From contig OY756142.1 in the NCBI GenBank assembly GCA_963576785.1, positions 992,001-1,056,000 of the forward strand: DNA of 64,000 nt. The letters run 5' to 3'. The DNA comes from Chlorophyllum brunneum. Lineage: Eukaryota > Basidiomycota > Agaricomycetes > Agaricales > Agaricaceae. This document shows, one piece after another, positions 1 to 12,498 of the stretch; positions within the stretch are counted from its first letter, which is position 1; every line of letters starts with the position of its first letter. Below the pieces are notes generated by a model. That model worked only from the letters and a program-made list of their open reading frames with translations. It was not told where the DNA came from and made no database searches. Made by a program: the position numbers and the translations under genes.

Positions 1-370
1 CAGAGGAGCCAGGAGTTGCATGATAATCTGGATATCCTTCGTGAAGGTCAGTTATCGCATTCAAAGTGGAAGCCCCTGTCGATCGTTGGCTTGAGGTACT
101 CCAGGATGACTGGCTCGAGGAACTCCTTGAGGGCATTTCATTCAACTCATGGAGAGAATTGAAGATAGCCTGGGGAATGATAGGACGCTCCGGCCTTCGT
201 TTAGCACGTCGACCCCGAATAGGTTGTGCTTCGCCCACTTTCCCTTCTCCGTCATGTTTTGGTTTCCTGCTTCGCCTCTTGGGGCGTTCCACGGCGGTGA
301 GGTTTGATGAGGAGTAACACCCTTCAGATCCCCGACTGGATTCTACCGAAGTGATAGGAGTGATTCGCAT
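1..370 (-). CDS. Unidentified basic protein, partial at left edge
   Basis: An ATG at 370 (minus) opens a frame of 123 codons with no stop before the window edge, so only the N-terminus is present. The protein begins MRITPITSVES. Residues about 28-70 are strongly basic, with several Arg/Lys clusters resembling nuclear localisation signals, and a Ser-rich stretch follows. No catalytic or zinc-binding motif is visible and I do not recognise the family. The ATG could also be internal to a longer gene whose earlier exons lie to the right, but no convincing upstream exon is seen. The opposite strand carries a short shadow frame in this stretch. Confidence 0.45.
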   Translation of the reverse strand, partial: MRITPITSVESSRGSEGCYSSSNLTAVERPKRRSRKPKHDGEGKVGEAQPIRGRRAKRRPERPIIPQAIFNSLHELNEMPSRSSSSQSSWSTSSQRSTGASTLNAITDLHEGYPDYHATPGSS

Positions 371-2031
371 TAGCTAGTAGTCGAGGTCAATACGGCCGAG
401 CATCCAAAAGATAACAGGTGTTATTTGCTAACCGGTGAAGAATTATAAGGCTTCGGGCAGGGGTGGCGCCCTCTTCTCCTCATTACATCGGTATACATAA
501 GGGGAGGGAGGCCTTTAAGCAGGATGTTGATGAGTCCTAAGAAAATCCTTAGGGAGAGTAGATATACGACTCTCGAAGAGGGACGGTAGCTGTAGTCCGG
601 TCTCGATCACCTGGCGGCGGGATGGAGTTTGACACATTACCGCCCCGATGATATATAGACATAACAAACGGCACGCTTGACCAACGTGCATCAATGGTAT
701 TTCTTCTTCTGAGAAGCATCTCCGTTCTCTTCAGCCTACGCACACCGGGGATCGCGATTTGAGAGCTGTCGAGGATTGTGGCGACCAATGGTGGCCAGTA
801 AACCAGGAATAAATTTTGGCATGATTTCCTGTGTGGCCGTTGTTGTGACTATCATATCTACCTAGATGCGGTGCAAGCAGAGGCCTATGTAAGCGCGTCC
901 TGGTAGTGGGAGGGGGAGCGAGAATAGCTTCGTTCCATTTTGGGACAGCCAGGTTCGTTGCGTGACTGAGATCTGGGGTGGCAGTGCTTGCGAAGTATCC
1001 AACACTTATTACTGCTAACACGAGGCAATTGTGGCGAGAGGTACCCCTGGTCTCCTTCGTATACAAGTCAAATCATAGATTGCGACTAGCTTCGTGATTA
1101 ACGAAAGACTATGGTGAAGGTTTCTCCTTATGCTCCATATTCTACTAATTTGATCAACGACTTTTTGGCAAGGCTACTCGAGCGCTCACTCTCCGGGAAG
1201 ACGAGTAATACTGCAACCAGCTGCGGCTACAGGATATCTTGAGCGGGGTAGTAGTGTAGTATCATAGCGGCTGTGTAGTTACCTAAAGGATGCACGGTAT
1301 GAGCAGGCTCAGCCGAAGTTTTTAGCATCCCAGAGGGCTATCCATCTGAATTCATGAAGCTTGCAGACGACACTCCGGTGCGTCACATCCACGCCGTGAG
1401 ATATGAGGTCCGCACTGGAATCAAGAGACCTAGTAGTGATGTTTCTGATATTGTGGAAAGGAGGCGCAGAAGATATTTTCGGTTCTGAGGATTGTGGCGA
1501 GAGATGAGAACTTTTCTTTCAGCTTTGGTAATCGGAGAAATAGCCATCACTTGAGAGCTTGACTCGGGGCTCCACGTCGGTGAAAGGGGCGCGGTACCAT
1601 GACTATCGAGTCATACTTTTGTATATCACCCACAAAACCAATCTCGGAGGTATGCTGGCCAACTCTGTTTCCGGAACGAGTCATATTCTAGAGTTGCCAA
1701 GCGCCTCATTCACAGTTCGTTCCGAATGCCCACAAGTCAGAGTATTCTCCTACAAATAGTCATGGGTTCGACGTTACTGCTTTTCACCCAGGGATGGTAT
1801 GCAAGGCCTTGCTTGGGTACGTGCAGTCGGAGGACATTCGCCTTAGGTTCAAGTCGGCGCATACTTCGGAGCAGTCTTGGGTAGCCATTGACAATGGGAA
1901 GGACTTAATTGTAAACGATGAATAGATACAGTGTATGATATGGAGATAAATGCTCCTAGGTCTATAGCGGCGTGAATCACTCAGCAATGAAAAGAAATCA
2001 ATGAAGGTGGGTTGGACAACGACTCAAGGCC
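371..2031. other. Intergenic, 1.7 kb, no supportable gene
   Basis: Only short open frames (at most 111 codons) occur on either strand. They show no family resemblance, and no splice-linked set of exons could be assembled from them. The stretch separates the edge gene from the HVA22-family gene and presumably holds their promoter and 3' region. No repeat or RNA gene is evident. Confidence 0.5.
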
Positions 2032-3987
2032 TCATATCTTACGAGACACTGGTGCTGAGTCTTCTTGAGTACCAGAGCCTTCCCGAGAAGATAGTGTCGC
2101 CAGCTTCGCTGTCGTCTTCGTCCGTAAACGTGTTGGGGGATGGTTAGTCGAAAGTCTCTGCACGACTATAGGTCTCGTCGTGCTGGAGGGTGCGTGCGCG
2201 ATACGGTGCCTAGTGGGTTCGGGAGCCAGTAGGGTCTTCGTTGGGGTTGATACGCGACGACGCTTTGAGGCTAGTTGGTCGCTATCATGGGAAGAGGTAG
2301 TTTTGAAAGAGGTCTCATTCTCAGGCTCTGGAGACCCAACCTTTTCGAGGGAAAGGGAAGTCACATTTTGGAATGGTCGAGGTTGCCTCTTCTGCATTGT
2401 GGGGCCACGCTTAACGGGGGATCGAGCGGACCGAGCCACTTTGATTGAGGTGCCGCGGATCGCCACGCGAGATGTACGGAGGCGGGTAGCAGAGGAGGTG
2501 GACTGAAGAGCTCTTTTATGGCCAGTTTGAGTAGGACGGAGGACCGGAGGGTCTGAAGTGACCGACGACTCCGTTGATGGTGTACGCAGAGAGGATCCGT
2601 TGCCCGTTGTTGTTGTCAAAGCGCTCGTGGGCAAGCTTAAAGGTGAAAGCTGTTTGGAAAAATGAGCTGGAGGTTCCAAAGATGTGAGAATGCGAAGAGG
2701 TGGGTCAGGAGTTCGAAGGGTGACATTAAATTCATCCTCGGATTCGTATTCATCTTCCACATCCATCAATTCATCTGGGCTGTCAGCACCGTCAACATCC
2801 ATCACCGAAATTGTGATCTGCTCGATTTCATCTGGTTGAACCCCACGAGTGTTACTATCGTCGCTTAAGTCACCAGCATAACTAGGGTTCAAGTCATTAT
2901 GCGGTGGCAGAAGCGACGGACGAAAATGTTGTTGGGCGGGTTCTTCAGAGATTGAAAGGGGCAGACTAGAGGTGGGGATGACTGTTGCAGCCGTGATCTG
3001 GGTTTGCTTGGTGAGAGGTGTAGGTGGATAGGCCGATGGAAAAGCGGGGTATTGTCGCCATTCATCTACTTGAGGTAGACCATCGATCAGAGCGTTATCG
3101 GTGGTAGGCGGGTCATGAAAAGCAGAGGAGTTTTCAATTGGCTCGTTGGCTGGGGGGGCGTGAGGTGCCTTGGGCTGTCGTAGATATAATCAGGGACGAG
3201 AAATTGTGTTAGTCGAGGGGTCCTACCTGACTAGGCTTCTTCTGATTTGTAGGACAGGAGGACCGTTTGGGAACGGACTGTCGAGGCCTAGGCGGTGTAT
3301 TGGTCGAACCTTTCACCGACTTGGATGTACCCGCACGATTGAGTGGCGGTCGACCCTTGGCACTAGGAACAGGAGACAGAGGGCTCGAGGATACTTCTGT
3401 TTCTGTGTCCAAGCTTTCAGGCTCTGTACCGAAGCGCCTCTGCCACCATTGAATCACGTAGACGAAGGGTAGAGCAGCCAAACCAAGGACGACATCCCCC
3501 ACGACATGAGCAAAGTCGAGCAGTTGATCGATTGTTGAAGTGTATGGTTTGAGGAACGGGCGGATGATGTGAAGGTAGATCGGTTCTGCGCCCTTCGTGA
3601 ACGGGTCGGTAATCCGGTTATCTGAACAGCCTGGAAACTTACCCGGGCGCGTGTCACAATCAAGAAAAGCATTGCCAAGGACTTGAATTCATCATAAAAT
3701 GGTATAAAGAGGCTGACAATCGCCTCTGCGAAGCGCTCATAAGTAATAAAGCAAGACTATTAGTATTCTGTAAGCGTGTAAAATAGGGACCCCAGCAAGG
3801 CAGCACTCACCCAGACAATCCAGACGGCTAAACAGCCCTTCATGTCGCGCTTTCGTTGCGACATGGCGCGCAAACTGGGCCTTCCCTTGTTCTGGGTAGA
3901 AGGCGGGGGATGTTTAAGGACTTTGTAAGAGTCGTAGACATTGAAGAAAAGCATAGCCAGGCGTAAAATGCGAACGAAGACGGCCAT
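2032..3987 (-). CDS. HVA22/TB2/DP1 (REEP/Yop1-like) ER membrane protein with long disordered tail
   Basis: The protein belongs to the HVA22/TB2/DP1 family, whose members insert hairpins into the ER membrane and bend it into tubules. The start MAVFVRILRL (3987) opens a hydrophobic segment followed by the family-typical SQRKRDMKGCLAVWIVW. After an intron comes YERFAEAIVSLFIPFYDEFK, then LAMLFLIVTRAR, an intron, GAEPIYLHIIRPFLKPYT and a last hydrophobic stretch ending WWQRRF. Three introns are inferred. The remaining 400 or so residues are Ser/Thr/Pro-rich with an acidic patch and several basic SP/TP sites. They look disordered and make the protein much longer than yeast Yop1. It diverges from BUD31 across 286 bp. 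Confidence 0.85.
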
Positions 3988-4273
3988 TGTAGAGGTTGGG
4001 TAAACAGGGGGGCTTCTGGGGTGGAATGACCAGACTACAGCGAGCCGACAGCTGTGTTGCGAGGAGGATTCTAAGGACAAGCTTCTGCACACGCGTAAAA
4101 AGCACCAGGAAGACCACGGACTTTGCACGGATAGATTAAAGACAACGGTGGTGAGCCATGAGGAACGCGGTGACTTAGCGACCAACACAACCAGCTCAAT
4201 GTTCGCTTACGTAAGCAAGGGTTTGAGCATGGAACGGTTCACACAGCTTTGCATTCCTCTGCAAGCCATCGTC

Positions 4274-4942
4274 ATGCCCAGGATACGAACTACAAGGACA
4301 AAGCAGCCTCCTGAAGGCTTTGAGGATATAGAGAACGTACGTTTGGCACTCCAGAGGCGCACCTGACTCCCCACCCAACCCATGCCAGATCCTTGACGAC
4401 TATGCGAAGAGAATGAGGGATGCAGAGAATGAATCGCACGAGGGCAAGCGCAAAGCTGAATCCCTGTGGCCAATCATGCGTATCTCACATGCCCGATCGC
4501 GCTATATATACGAGCTTTACTACAAACGTGAAGCGATTTCTAGAGAGCTTTACGATTGGCTTTTGAAGGAGGGGTATGCCGACGCCAAGTAAGAGCGCAC
4601 TTCCCTTTACTATGGCAATTTGTTAATGCTATGCATAACCAGTCTGATAGCCAAGTGGAAGAAAGCTGGCTATGAGAAACTATGTTGCCTTCGATGTATT
4701 CAGACTAGGGTATGTCAATTAACTGCCCTGCAACCTGCTGAGGTCAACTCTTTTTATTTTTTAACTTCCAGGACATGAATTACCAAGGCTCCACGTGCAT
4801 TTGCAGAGTCCCAAAAGCACAAGTTAGGGCAGGGACCGTTGTAGAATGCGTGCATTGTGGTATGTCACGACTTAATCCCTCAAGTCCGCCCTGTATTCAC
4901 TTACCACACCTAGGCTGCCGTGGCTGTAGCTCTGACACGTAG
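4274..4942 (+). CDS. BUD31: BUD31/G10 splicing factor
   Basis: BUD31 (G10 protein) is a small zinc-binding component of activated spliceosomes. The start [20 protein letters not shown] is followed by the family signatures [53 protein letters not shown] and a Cys-rich end ([20 protein letters not shown]). The cysteines fit the three-zinc cluster of the family. Five exons join across short introns with good GT-AG sites: donor at GAGAAC|GTACG, then at CCAAG|TAAG, CGGGTATG and TGTGGTATG. The joined length of about 145 residues equals that of the human and yeast proteins. Confidence 0.93.
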
Positions 4943-5536
4943 CTAAATCAAAGTCATCTAGGAGTGTTTCCCTGTTTCAATGCACGTTATCTTCGTTTGT
5001 AAGGGCTACTTTCCTTTACTGTATTCCAAGTCGCCGCCCCATGACCATGTGTAGGCATACTGTAGTGCAGAAGATCCCATTGGGTCAATCACGTCATTGA
5101 TACCCTAGCTCGGTTTTGTGAAACCATATTATGAACTCCTGACCGGGAAAGCAACTACATTCAGCTGGGCGCTAAGGCTCGCCGCCAACCGAAAGTGGAG
5201 GAACTCAACACAGGAATCAATGGTCAGATAGAATTCCGTGTGGATAAATTAGACAAGGTCCGGCTCTTGGCTCTCCCCCAACAGCCGAACACAGACGCAC
5301 CGCTGATGCTATGTGTGCCTGTGGACCGTCACCTAACGACAAGCACCAAGCCCCAAGCCAATTACACTCGGATACCCAGGGACAAGTGCACGGAACCGGA
5401 TTGAAGGGGAAGATACTTGCCAAGGAAGTGGAGTAGCGAGTCTTCCGGCATGTCGCAGCTCGAAATTACTAAGGTACCGTTAAATATATATCACGGATGA
5501 GACAACCTTCGCCCTTTCTCCCCCTTTCTCTCCACC
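4943..5536. other. Intergenic with KHA1-like gene promoter
   Basis: This holds the 3' region of BUD31 and the upstream region of the antiporter gene. The short open frames here show no resemblance to proteins. A TATA-like stretch lies just upstream of the antiporter start and is listed separately. Confidence 0.5.
5482..5491 (+). promoter_or_regulatory. TATA-like element upstream of antiporter gene
   Basis: The AT-only stretch AAATATATAT lies about 45-55 nt before the proposed ATG at 5537 and is followed by a pyrimidine-rich run (CTTTCTCCCCCTTTCTC) just before the start, a common arrangement at fungal promoters. It is assigned by position and composition only. Confidence 0.35.
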
Positions 5537-8500
5537 ATGGGCCAGTTTTCGCGAGAACTCCTTCAGGCTGTCCATGTGTTTTCACGAGCAGCTGCTGAGC
5601 AGGTTAGACATTCTCCGAACCCGCAGAAAATTGCTTTCAACCAACCTTTACTGACTGGTCACCGCAGGGTGGTGTCCTCTCCGGGGATAATCCCGTACGC
5701 TATAACGCATCCGATCCGTTTCGGCTGTGGGTTATTCAAGTTGGTATGTGCATTTAATGTTCTGCAGTATTATCCCTCACCCATTCACGGCTTGTTCTCT
5801 AGTCATAATCATCTGTCTGACCCAAATTCTGTCCCTGATTTTGGGTCGAATTCGGCAGCCGCGCGTTATCGCAGAAGTTATTGGCGGTGTCATTTTGGGA
5901 CCGACAGTCATGGGGCGTATTCCCGGCTTCCAAGCTAGCATTTTCCCTGACGAGGGAATACCGTTACTGAATGTTACGAGTACTGTCGGCCTTGTTTTCT
6001 ACCTCTTTCTCGTCGGTCTTGAAATTGACACGCGCGTTGTCAAACGGAACATAGCTGCATCTTTGGCTGTTTCGGTGGCCGGGCTCGTCGTCCCTCTCGG
6101 GCTGGGTGCTGCCCTTGGTGTCGGGATCTATCACGAGTTTATTGACCCCTCTGTCAACTTCGGTTATTTCCTTCTGTTCGTGGCTGTGGCGATTGGTATC
6201 ACCGCATTCCCTGTCCTGTGCCGTATCTTGACGGAATTGAAGCTTCTTGATACGACTGTGGGGATTGTCACTTTGTCCGCCGGGGTCGGGAATGATGTTG
6301 TTGGCTGGATTCTGTTGGCTCTTACAGTAGCACTCGTCAATGCTTCATCCGGCCTCACTGCGCTTTGGGTGTTGCTCGTTTGTGCGGGGTATACCCTTCT
6401 CCTTTTGTATCCTGGTCGGTGGACATACGTATGGCTTGCACGTCGTACTGGAAGCCTCGAGCAGGGTTCCCCAACTGCGACTATGATGACGGTCACCTTA
6501 CTCGTGGTTCTTATATCTGCATTCTTCACTGATATCATTGGGATACATGCGATTTTTGGTATGTTTATCGACTTGACTGATTGCAAAAAAAATTAGACAG
6601 CTTAAAAACTCATCTTTTCAGGTGGTTTCTTGGCGGGGCTTATTGTACCCCATGAGAACGGCTTCGCGATCTCTTTAGTTGAGAAGCTGGAAGACCTTGT
6701 CGCCATCATTTTTATACCTGTTGTGCGTTCAACCTGGGTTTCGTTCTAAGCCTTAGGCTGAGATCCCTGACAGTACTTCACCCTTTCGGGTCTTCGGACC
6801 AACCTTGGACTCCTCAATAACGGAATTACATGGGGCTACACGATCATTATCTGCCTTGTTGCGTTCACGACCAAGTTCTGTGCCTGTGCCGCAGCCGCTT
6901 TCTATACTAAGTTTAACTGGAGAGAAGCTGGCGCCATCGGATCCCTTATGAGTTGCAAGGGGTGAGCACACCCACTACCTGTAAAGCTACTCACTAATGC
7001 TCGATCAGTTTGGTTGAGCTCATTGTGCTTAATGTTGGACTGCAAGCGGGCGTTCTAGACACCCGAACGTTCTCAATGTTCATTGTTCATGCCCTAATTC
7101 TGACCTTCATGACGACCCCCCTCGTGCTTTTCTTTTATCCAGAGAGGGTTCGCAAGCATGAGGGTGACACTCTCAGGGGTAGGGGTTCAGACCCAGAGGA
7201 GAGACGTTCTCGGCGCTGGACCTCGGACCACGATTTCAAGTTTAGGGTTTCTGTTATCCTTGACAAAATTGATCAGCTCCCAGCTGCCATGACGCTCTCG
7301 CAGCTCATCAATATCGATCTCCCGGTTGTTGGTTCTACTCCCTTCCCATCTTCAAATGCGGGGCCGGATGCCAAGGATTCTTCCGATGGCTTGGAAATAC
7401 AGGTTCCAGATTCAAGTTCTGCGATGAACATCGATGCGCTGCGCCTCATCGAGTTGACCAATCGCACCTCCGCAGTTCTCAAGTCACAGGAAGCCGATTC
7501 CCTCATTCACAATGACCCCGTAGTGTCTATCTTCCGCACGTTCGGCGCTCTCAACAAGCTTCCTGTCTCTGCCAGCCTCTCCGTCGTCAGCTACGAAGCA
7601 TTCCCAGACACTATTGCTCGCCATGCCTCCAAATCAGATTCACAGCTAGTCATTCTTCCATGGTCGAGAGGCTCTGCTTCTGTATACGAAAGTGACGCCC
7701 AAACCTCTACTCAAAATCCTTTCGACGGCGTCTTCCACAGGTCCAACCTGCATATCCAGGATCAAACAGGCTCAGTCGTCTACTCGGAGTTCATCCGAGG
7801 CGTCTTCTTGAAATCGCCAAGCGATGTTGCACTTTTTGTGGATCGTGAAATGAACAGCGAGATGAGTCGAGCCCAACATCATATATTCCTGCCGTTTTTC
7901 GGTGGTCCTGACGACCGCCTTGCCCTCTCGTTCGTTGTTCAACTCTGCCATAATCGTCTAGTCACTGCGACCGTGGTTCGCATCTCTAAGACTGATGATC
8001 TGAGCCCGATTAGTACCATTGCAGAGGCAAAAGCCGCAGTGACTGCGGGTACCACAAATCAAGTGAGCGTTCTATATCCCTCTGTATCCCGTTTGGCGGC
8101 GATCCTGAACATGCTGGACGTCCATTACAGATGACCTCCGTAGCTGCTGATACTATTTACGGGAATCAGACGACCCAGACCCGTCTAGCGTCAAGTACCG
8201 CAGATAATCTGATATGGGATAGATATGTCATATCAACCTCAGAGACGCGCAGTCCGGCCCTCGTAGCCACCCTTTCCCGTATCAATTTCAGTATGGAAGC
8301 CTCCTCAACACCTCTTCGCACCGCCATCGATTTAGCACACGCCAATCTCACGCAGAATGCTGAAAAGACATCGGTCATAGCTCTTGGGCGCTCGAGACGG
8401 ATGGCGGTCGAGTCTCATCAACTCGAACTTCGTCAAATCATGACAGAAGCCGGTGGCCATATGGGTTCGTCTGTACCCAAGACTTTGGGAGATGTCGGTG

Positions 8501-8568
8501 CTGCGTTCGTCACGAGGGGCATTCATGCAAATTTGCTTGTGATGCAGGCTGCTCTTAGTGGTTCCTAG
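5537..8568 (+). CDS. KHA1-like K+/H+ antiporter (CPA2 family)
   Basis: This is a monovalent cation:proton antiporter of the CPA2 family, like yeast Kha1, expected in internal (Golgi-type) membranes and controlling K+ and pH. The ATG at 5537 has a CACC ATG G context. The core contains RQPRVIAEVIGGVILGPT, GLVFYLFLVGLEID, ITAFPVLCRILTELKLL, AGVGNDVVGW (the ND in the ion-binding helix), DIIGIHAIFGGFLAG and YFTLSGLRTNLG, then LMSCKGLVELIVLNVGL. About twelve hydrophobic segments are followed by a hydrophilic C-terminal half of some 450 residues with stress-protein-like character. Six short introns are inferred. The last one (8062-8130) joins the frame ending AGTTNQ to MTSVAAD in phase and gives the C-terminus. 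Length is roughly 900 residues, matching fungal homologues. Confidence 0.92.
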
Positions 8569-9413
8569 CTCTCACCCATCTAGCCTCTTTGTCTTACGCC
8601 GCGACAGTATCTGGCTCTTATCAATCGAAGGAATAATCCATGTATTAGACCAATAGGAAGGTTGAGATAGCAGATATTGGGCGAAAGCCCCGAAATTGGG
8701 CTTCCCTGCCTGGCAGAGTGAGTAAGAGTCGAGAAGCCGCGATCGGGTGGGTGGGTCCTACGCGATAAGCGGCGAAGCTCGACGCTTTCGCACTAGAACT
8801 GCGCAGGCGCAGTTTGACCATGGGCGTAGAGGGTGGGTGAAATGAAACGAGACTCGAGGTGGCCAGCAGCCCACGCAGCTTAGAGTGACGGAGAGAAGGA
8901 AAGAGTGATGGAGCCGTGACTGTGACGTCCGGCTACCAAAGACCTCACTCTGCTTGCTTCGCTCCCTCACTCCCTGCGCTGCAGACTAACCAACTTACTA
9001 CTCACGACCTCTGTGGTCGATTACTGTTCTCTATCGAACTATTTTACTTTTTATTTCTGTAATTGTTTTGGATACCTGTGTGGTCTGTTACTTGTGCTCT
9101 TGATGAAAGCAAAAGAAAAGGTATCAAGCATTTCAGATAGTTGGTTGAGTGAAACCCCTCAAGTGTGTGTATTCACGAGTATGAAGGTCATACAAGCGAC
9201 AAATCATTTTAATAATGATCATCGCATTATCTTCGTAATGTGAGGTTGCACGGGTCAGCGAGTATTACAGGAATAACTACAATGGGTATAAAGCAGAGAT
9301 AAAGGGTAGTAGTATGACCCGTCCCTCACGAATAAAGAAAGTGAGCAGGAAGATGGTCAAAGTAATGAGGCTAGCAGGCCTCGCATAGACATGACTCAAA
9401 ATTGTTGATAGAC
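8569..9413. other. Intergenic between convergent genes
   Basis: The 845-nt stretch lies between the 3' ends of the antiporter and stomatin genes. Small frames on both strands (at most 76 codons) resemble nothing known. It includes an AT-rich segment around 9030-9240. No RNA gene or repeat is seen. Confidence 0.5.
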
Positions 9414-10685
9414 TTATACTTCTGAGACACTGTTGAGAAGTCCAGCGCGGCTAGCTGCTCCTAGAGTACTGGACTCGCCAATCTCACCTTGAGCGACATC
9501 CTTTACTCCAGAACCTGAACTCGAGCCAGCCAACTGGTTGACCAAATCGTTCTGGAGCTGCATCGGTACGAATACGACCTTGCTATTGGATGATTTAGCC
9601 ATCTGTTGCAAAGCTTCAAGTTGACGAATTTGCATGGCGGCGGGGGAGGCCAAAATATCGGCAGCTTGTCTCATCAGACGAGCAGCATCGACTTCGGCCC
9701 GGGCGGCAATAACCTTGGATTCACCTATTCTCTTCTGTTGAGCGGCAGAGGAGAGAGAAGCGGAGACCTCGGCGCTGAAGATAATATCCTTGATGAGGAT
9801 ACCTTCAATGGAGACACCCCACTTGTCGGCAACATCGCCAACGATTTCCGCAATTTCATAGGCGATGGCTTCGCGCTCGGTGACAACGCTTTGGACAGCA
9901 CGGGCGCCGACGACGTGGCGAAGGGTAGTCTGGGCTCGCTCAATGAGTGCTTGACGGAGGTCTGTGATGCCAAACGCTGCGCGATACGGGTTGGTAATTT
10001 GGAAGTAGATGACGGAATCACTATAATTAGACAATTTAGATGAACAAATCCTGAGAAAAGCGTCCGAGTCAACTTACATCTCCACATTGACATTATCCCT
10101 GGTACTGTTTCAAGATGTTAACAAGACACAACGAGATCAGCTAAAACACACATACATCACCATCTGCCTTCCGATAGGACTGATTTGTATTTTGACATCG
10201 ACTACCCTTAGAGACTCAGTGCAGATATTGACCTGGACCAAACCGGGATCGACGGATTTGTAGAACTTGCCGAAACGAGAGACCAAGCCGACGGAACCTA
10301 TGATCGGCATGAGAAATGGGGGGGAAACAAACTGTGAACAAGGCTAGATTCACCTTGGTAAACTTCACGGAAGGGGTTCGGGCAAGGGAAACAGGGCACA
10401 GCTCCACAGAAGCCAAGGACGGATCCGAGACCTTGCAGAAGCGAACCATAGACGCCGTGGACTACTTCATCTGTACCCAAATCTTGAGCATAGGAGGGCT
10501 GAGTGATGTTCCAATGAATTTGGCATCTGGTAGGGCGTAAGATTACGACATACCTGCATCTCACTGCGCTTCAACGGCTGCACTGTTATCAGATGTTCTG
10601 TGCCAGAACCCTGAGCGTGCCTTTTTGCGGCGGGGTGAGTCTCGTCGGTAACTAGGTCAAGATTCAGTAATTGGTTAGAAACCAT
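9414..10685 (-). CDS. Stomatin-like SPFH-domain protein
   Basis: A stomatin-family membrane protein that organises lipid microdomains as oligomers. The N-terminal part carries a membrane-hairpin and cysteine motif (GFCGAVPCFPCPNPFREVYQ) that fits palmitoylation. The SPFH domain follows with GLVSRFGKFYKSVDPGLVQV, VDVKIQISPIGRQMV, DNVNVEIDSVIYFQITNP, ALIERAQTTLRHVVGAR and the coiled region RIGESKVIAARAEVDAARL MRQAADIL. Five exons are joined, the first two at SEMQ|PSYAQD. The start at 10685 is the first ATG in frame. The order and length (about 370 residues) match the stomatin group rather than prohibitins. The gene diverges from the EVE-domain gene at 11207. Confidence 0.9.
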
Positions 10686-11206
10686 TTTGGGGGCATCAAA
10701 TGCGCAGCACCTCCTGGTGAGTCATGGTCGACGACATTACGGTGCGAGTCTGAGATAGAGCTGGTGGGAGAGACGCGAGCCTTGCCGTTGTTTCCAGACA
10801 TTGGAAATGGGGTGAGGAGGATGAGCGGTGGTTTGGGAATGGTTTATATGTGTGAATGGGAATGCTGGTGCTTTAAATAACCTGCGTCTGGTGACGTTGG
10901 CTCCGCAGTCACGTACACAGCCTTCTCTTGGCCTGTATCCCTTTCCAAGTGCCGTCGCCGGGCCAGGAGTGCATGAGCCCTCCCGTTGCATGTGGCCCGT
11001 TTCTTCAGTCCTTTTTCTAGCCCAATCACTCGAACAAGACGGACGAGTCGGTTTGTCGTCGTCGTCAAATACGGCATACCAATCGGAAGCAGTGTCACTC
11101 CCGTCAATGCATGGTGCGGGTGGTTGCCAAATGGGGCAAGACCCCAACTTCCCTCTTCGCGTGTCCAATTTCGCGTTCACTTGCCTCTGGCCAGTACTAC
11201 CCAAAA
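10686..11206. other. Divergent intergenic region, stomatin/EVE genes
   Basis: About 520 nt separate the two divergent start codons, so both promoters must lie here. Open frames in it on either strand look like chance frames. The frame of the EVE protein is open upstream to a potential ATG at 11111, so a longer N-terminus for that protein is possible. Confidence 0.45.
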
Positions 11207-12498
11207 ATGTCCACAAAGCACTGGTTGCTCAAAGCAGAGCCCGACTCTCGGATTGTCAAAGGCAAGGACGTTAAGGTAGCTCAAGTTTCAGCACCTCGCG
11301 AGTGTCTCGCGCTGACCCGAAGGCAGTTCAGTGTAGATGACTTCGAGCGCGTGAAAATCTCACCCTGGGAAGGAGTCCGCAATTACGAGGCGAGAAATCT
11401 GATGAAAGAAATGCAGGTCGGAGAAAAGGTGAGAATAGTAAGCTATTCCGTTCAAATGCCCGCTCAGTTTGAATATGTAGGCTGTGTTCTACCATTCTAA
11501 TTGCAAAAATCCAGGTATGTGTCCGTCCAGATAGGAACGAGAAGCATCTCCCATTGTAATTTTCCTAGGAATCGCTGCTTTTGCCGAGGTACGTGATCCT
11601 AATCCTTCTGCTGTGCTGCGCACCAAGCACCCTTAGGTCGCAAAAAATGCCTATCCGGACTGTGAGTCTCCACATGCTCCGCATGTACCCGTATCTGCTG
11701 TTAATCCGCAGTGGACTAGACACTGCCTGGGATGAGTAGGTGGTCCTATAGAAGGCATATATGACATACTAACACATGGATAGGTCACACCCGTATTATG
11801 ATTCCGTAAGATTGAGTACCACTGAACGGGTTGGCTGTCAGCTAATCAACTAATCTTTGTTTCAGAAATCAGAGCAGGAAAAGCCGAGGTGGTACATGGT
11901 GGATTTGATGTTCACTGCCCGCGCAAAGCATTTCATCCCCTTGGCATTTCTCCGTTACATTGCCGACTCGACTACAGATGAACCGCCCAAGGAAATTAGC
12001 TACATCGGGGAAGATGGCGTTAGGTCTATCAAAAGTAGGTACCGTCGTTCTTCATAGTCAGTCGTGGGGCACTGACATAATATCCATTGTTCAGCAATGA
12101 ATTTAGTGACACGGGGCCGCCTCAGTGTACAAAGAGTGGGAGAAAATGCCTGGAAAACCATTCACCTCCTAGCTGAGAACGGCGGATGGGAGGAGATGGA
12201 CTTAAAGCCTCGAAAGACTTCTACCAAGCGGCCGCCAAAAGCCACAGCCACAGCCACAATTGAGCCGTCCAAAACCATGACAAAAGTAGCCGGGAAGAAG
12301 GGAAGGGAGAAGGCCATAGATGAGGAGGCCGAAGACGAATCCCCATTGAGCTCCATCGGCAGCGATGAAGAGGAAAAAAGGCCAGTCCATGCCCCAGCCG
12401 CGAAGCCTCGTAGGACACCCTCGCGAAAGCGGAAGACACCGGTCGACAACGACACAGACCAATTACGCCGTTCTAGCCGGCGTAAAATCACCAACTGA
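11207..12498 (+). CDS. EVE (PUA-like) domain protein, THYN1 type
   Basis: The EVE domain is a PUA-like fold that recognises modified bases. THYN1 is the animal member. The start MSTKHWLLKAEPDSRIVKGK is followed across introns by FSVDDFERVKISPWEGVRNY, NLMKEMQVGEKVLFYHSNC, GIAAFAEVAKNAYPD, WYMVDLMFTARAKHF, EISYIGEDGV and MNLVTRGRLSVQRV, which is the complete domain. A basic, Ser-rich tail of about 110 residues (ending SSRRKITN) looks like a nuclear or DNA-contacting extension not found in the bacterial domain. About six short introns are inferred. An in-frame ATG at 11111 would add 32 residues. The later start is preferred because the domain begins there. Confidence 0.88.

Noticed and set aside
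9606..10043. Plus-strand open frame of 145 codons
   Set aside because: It is antisense to the conserved stomatin SPFH exon.
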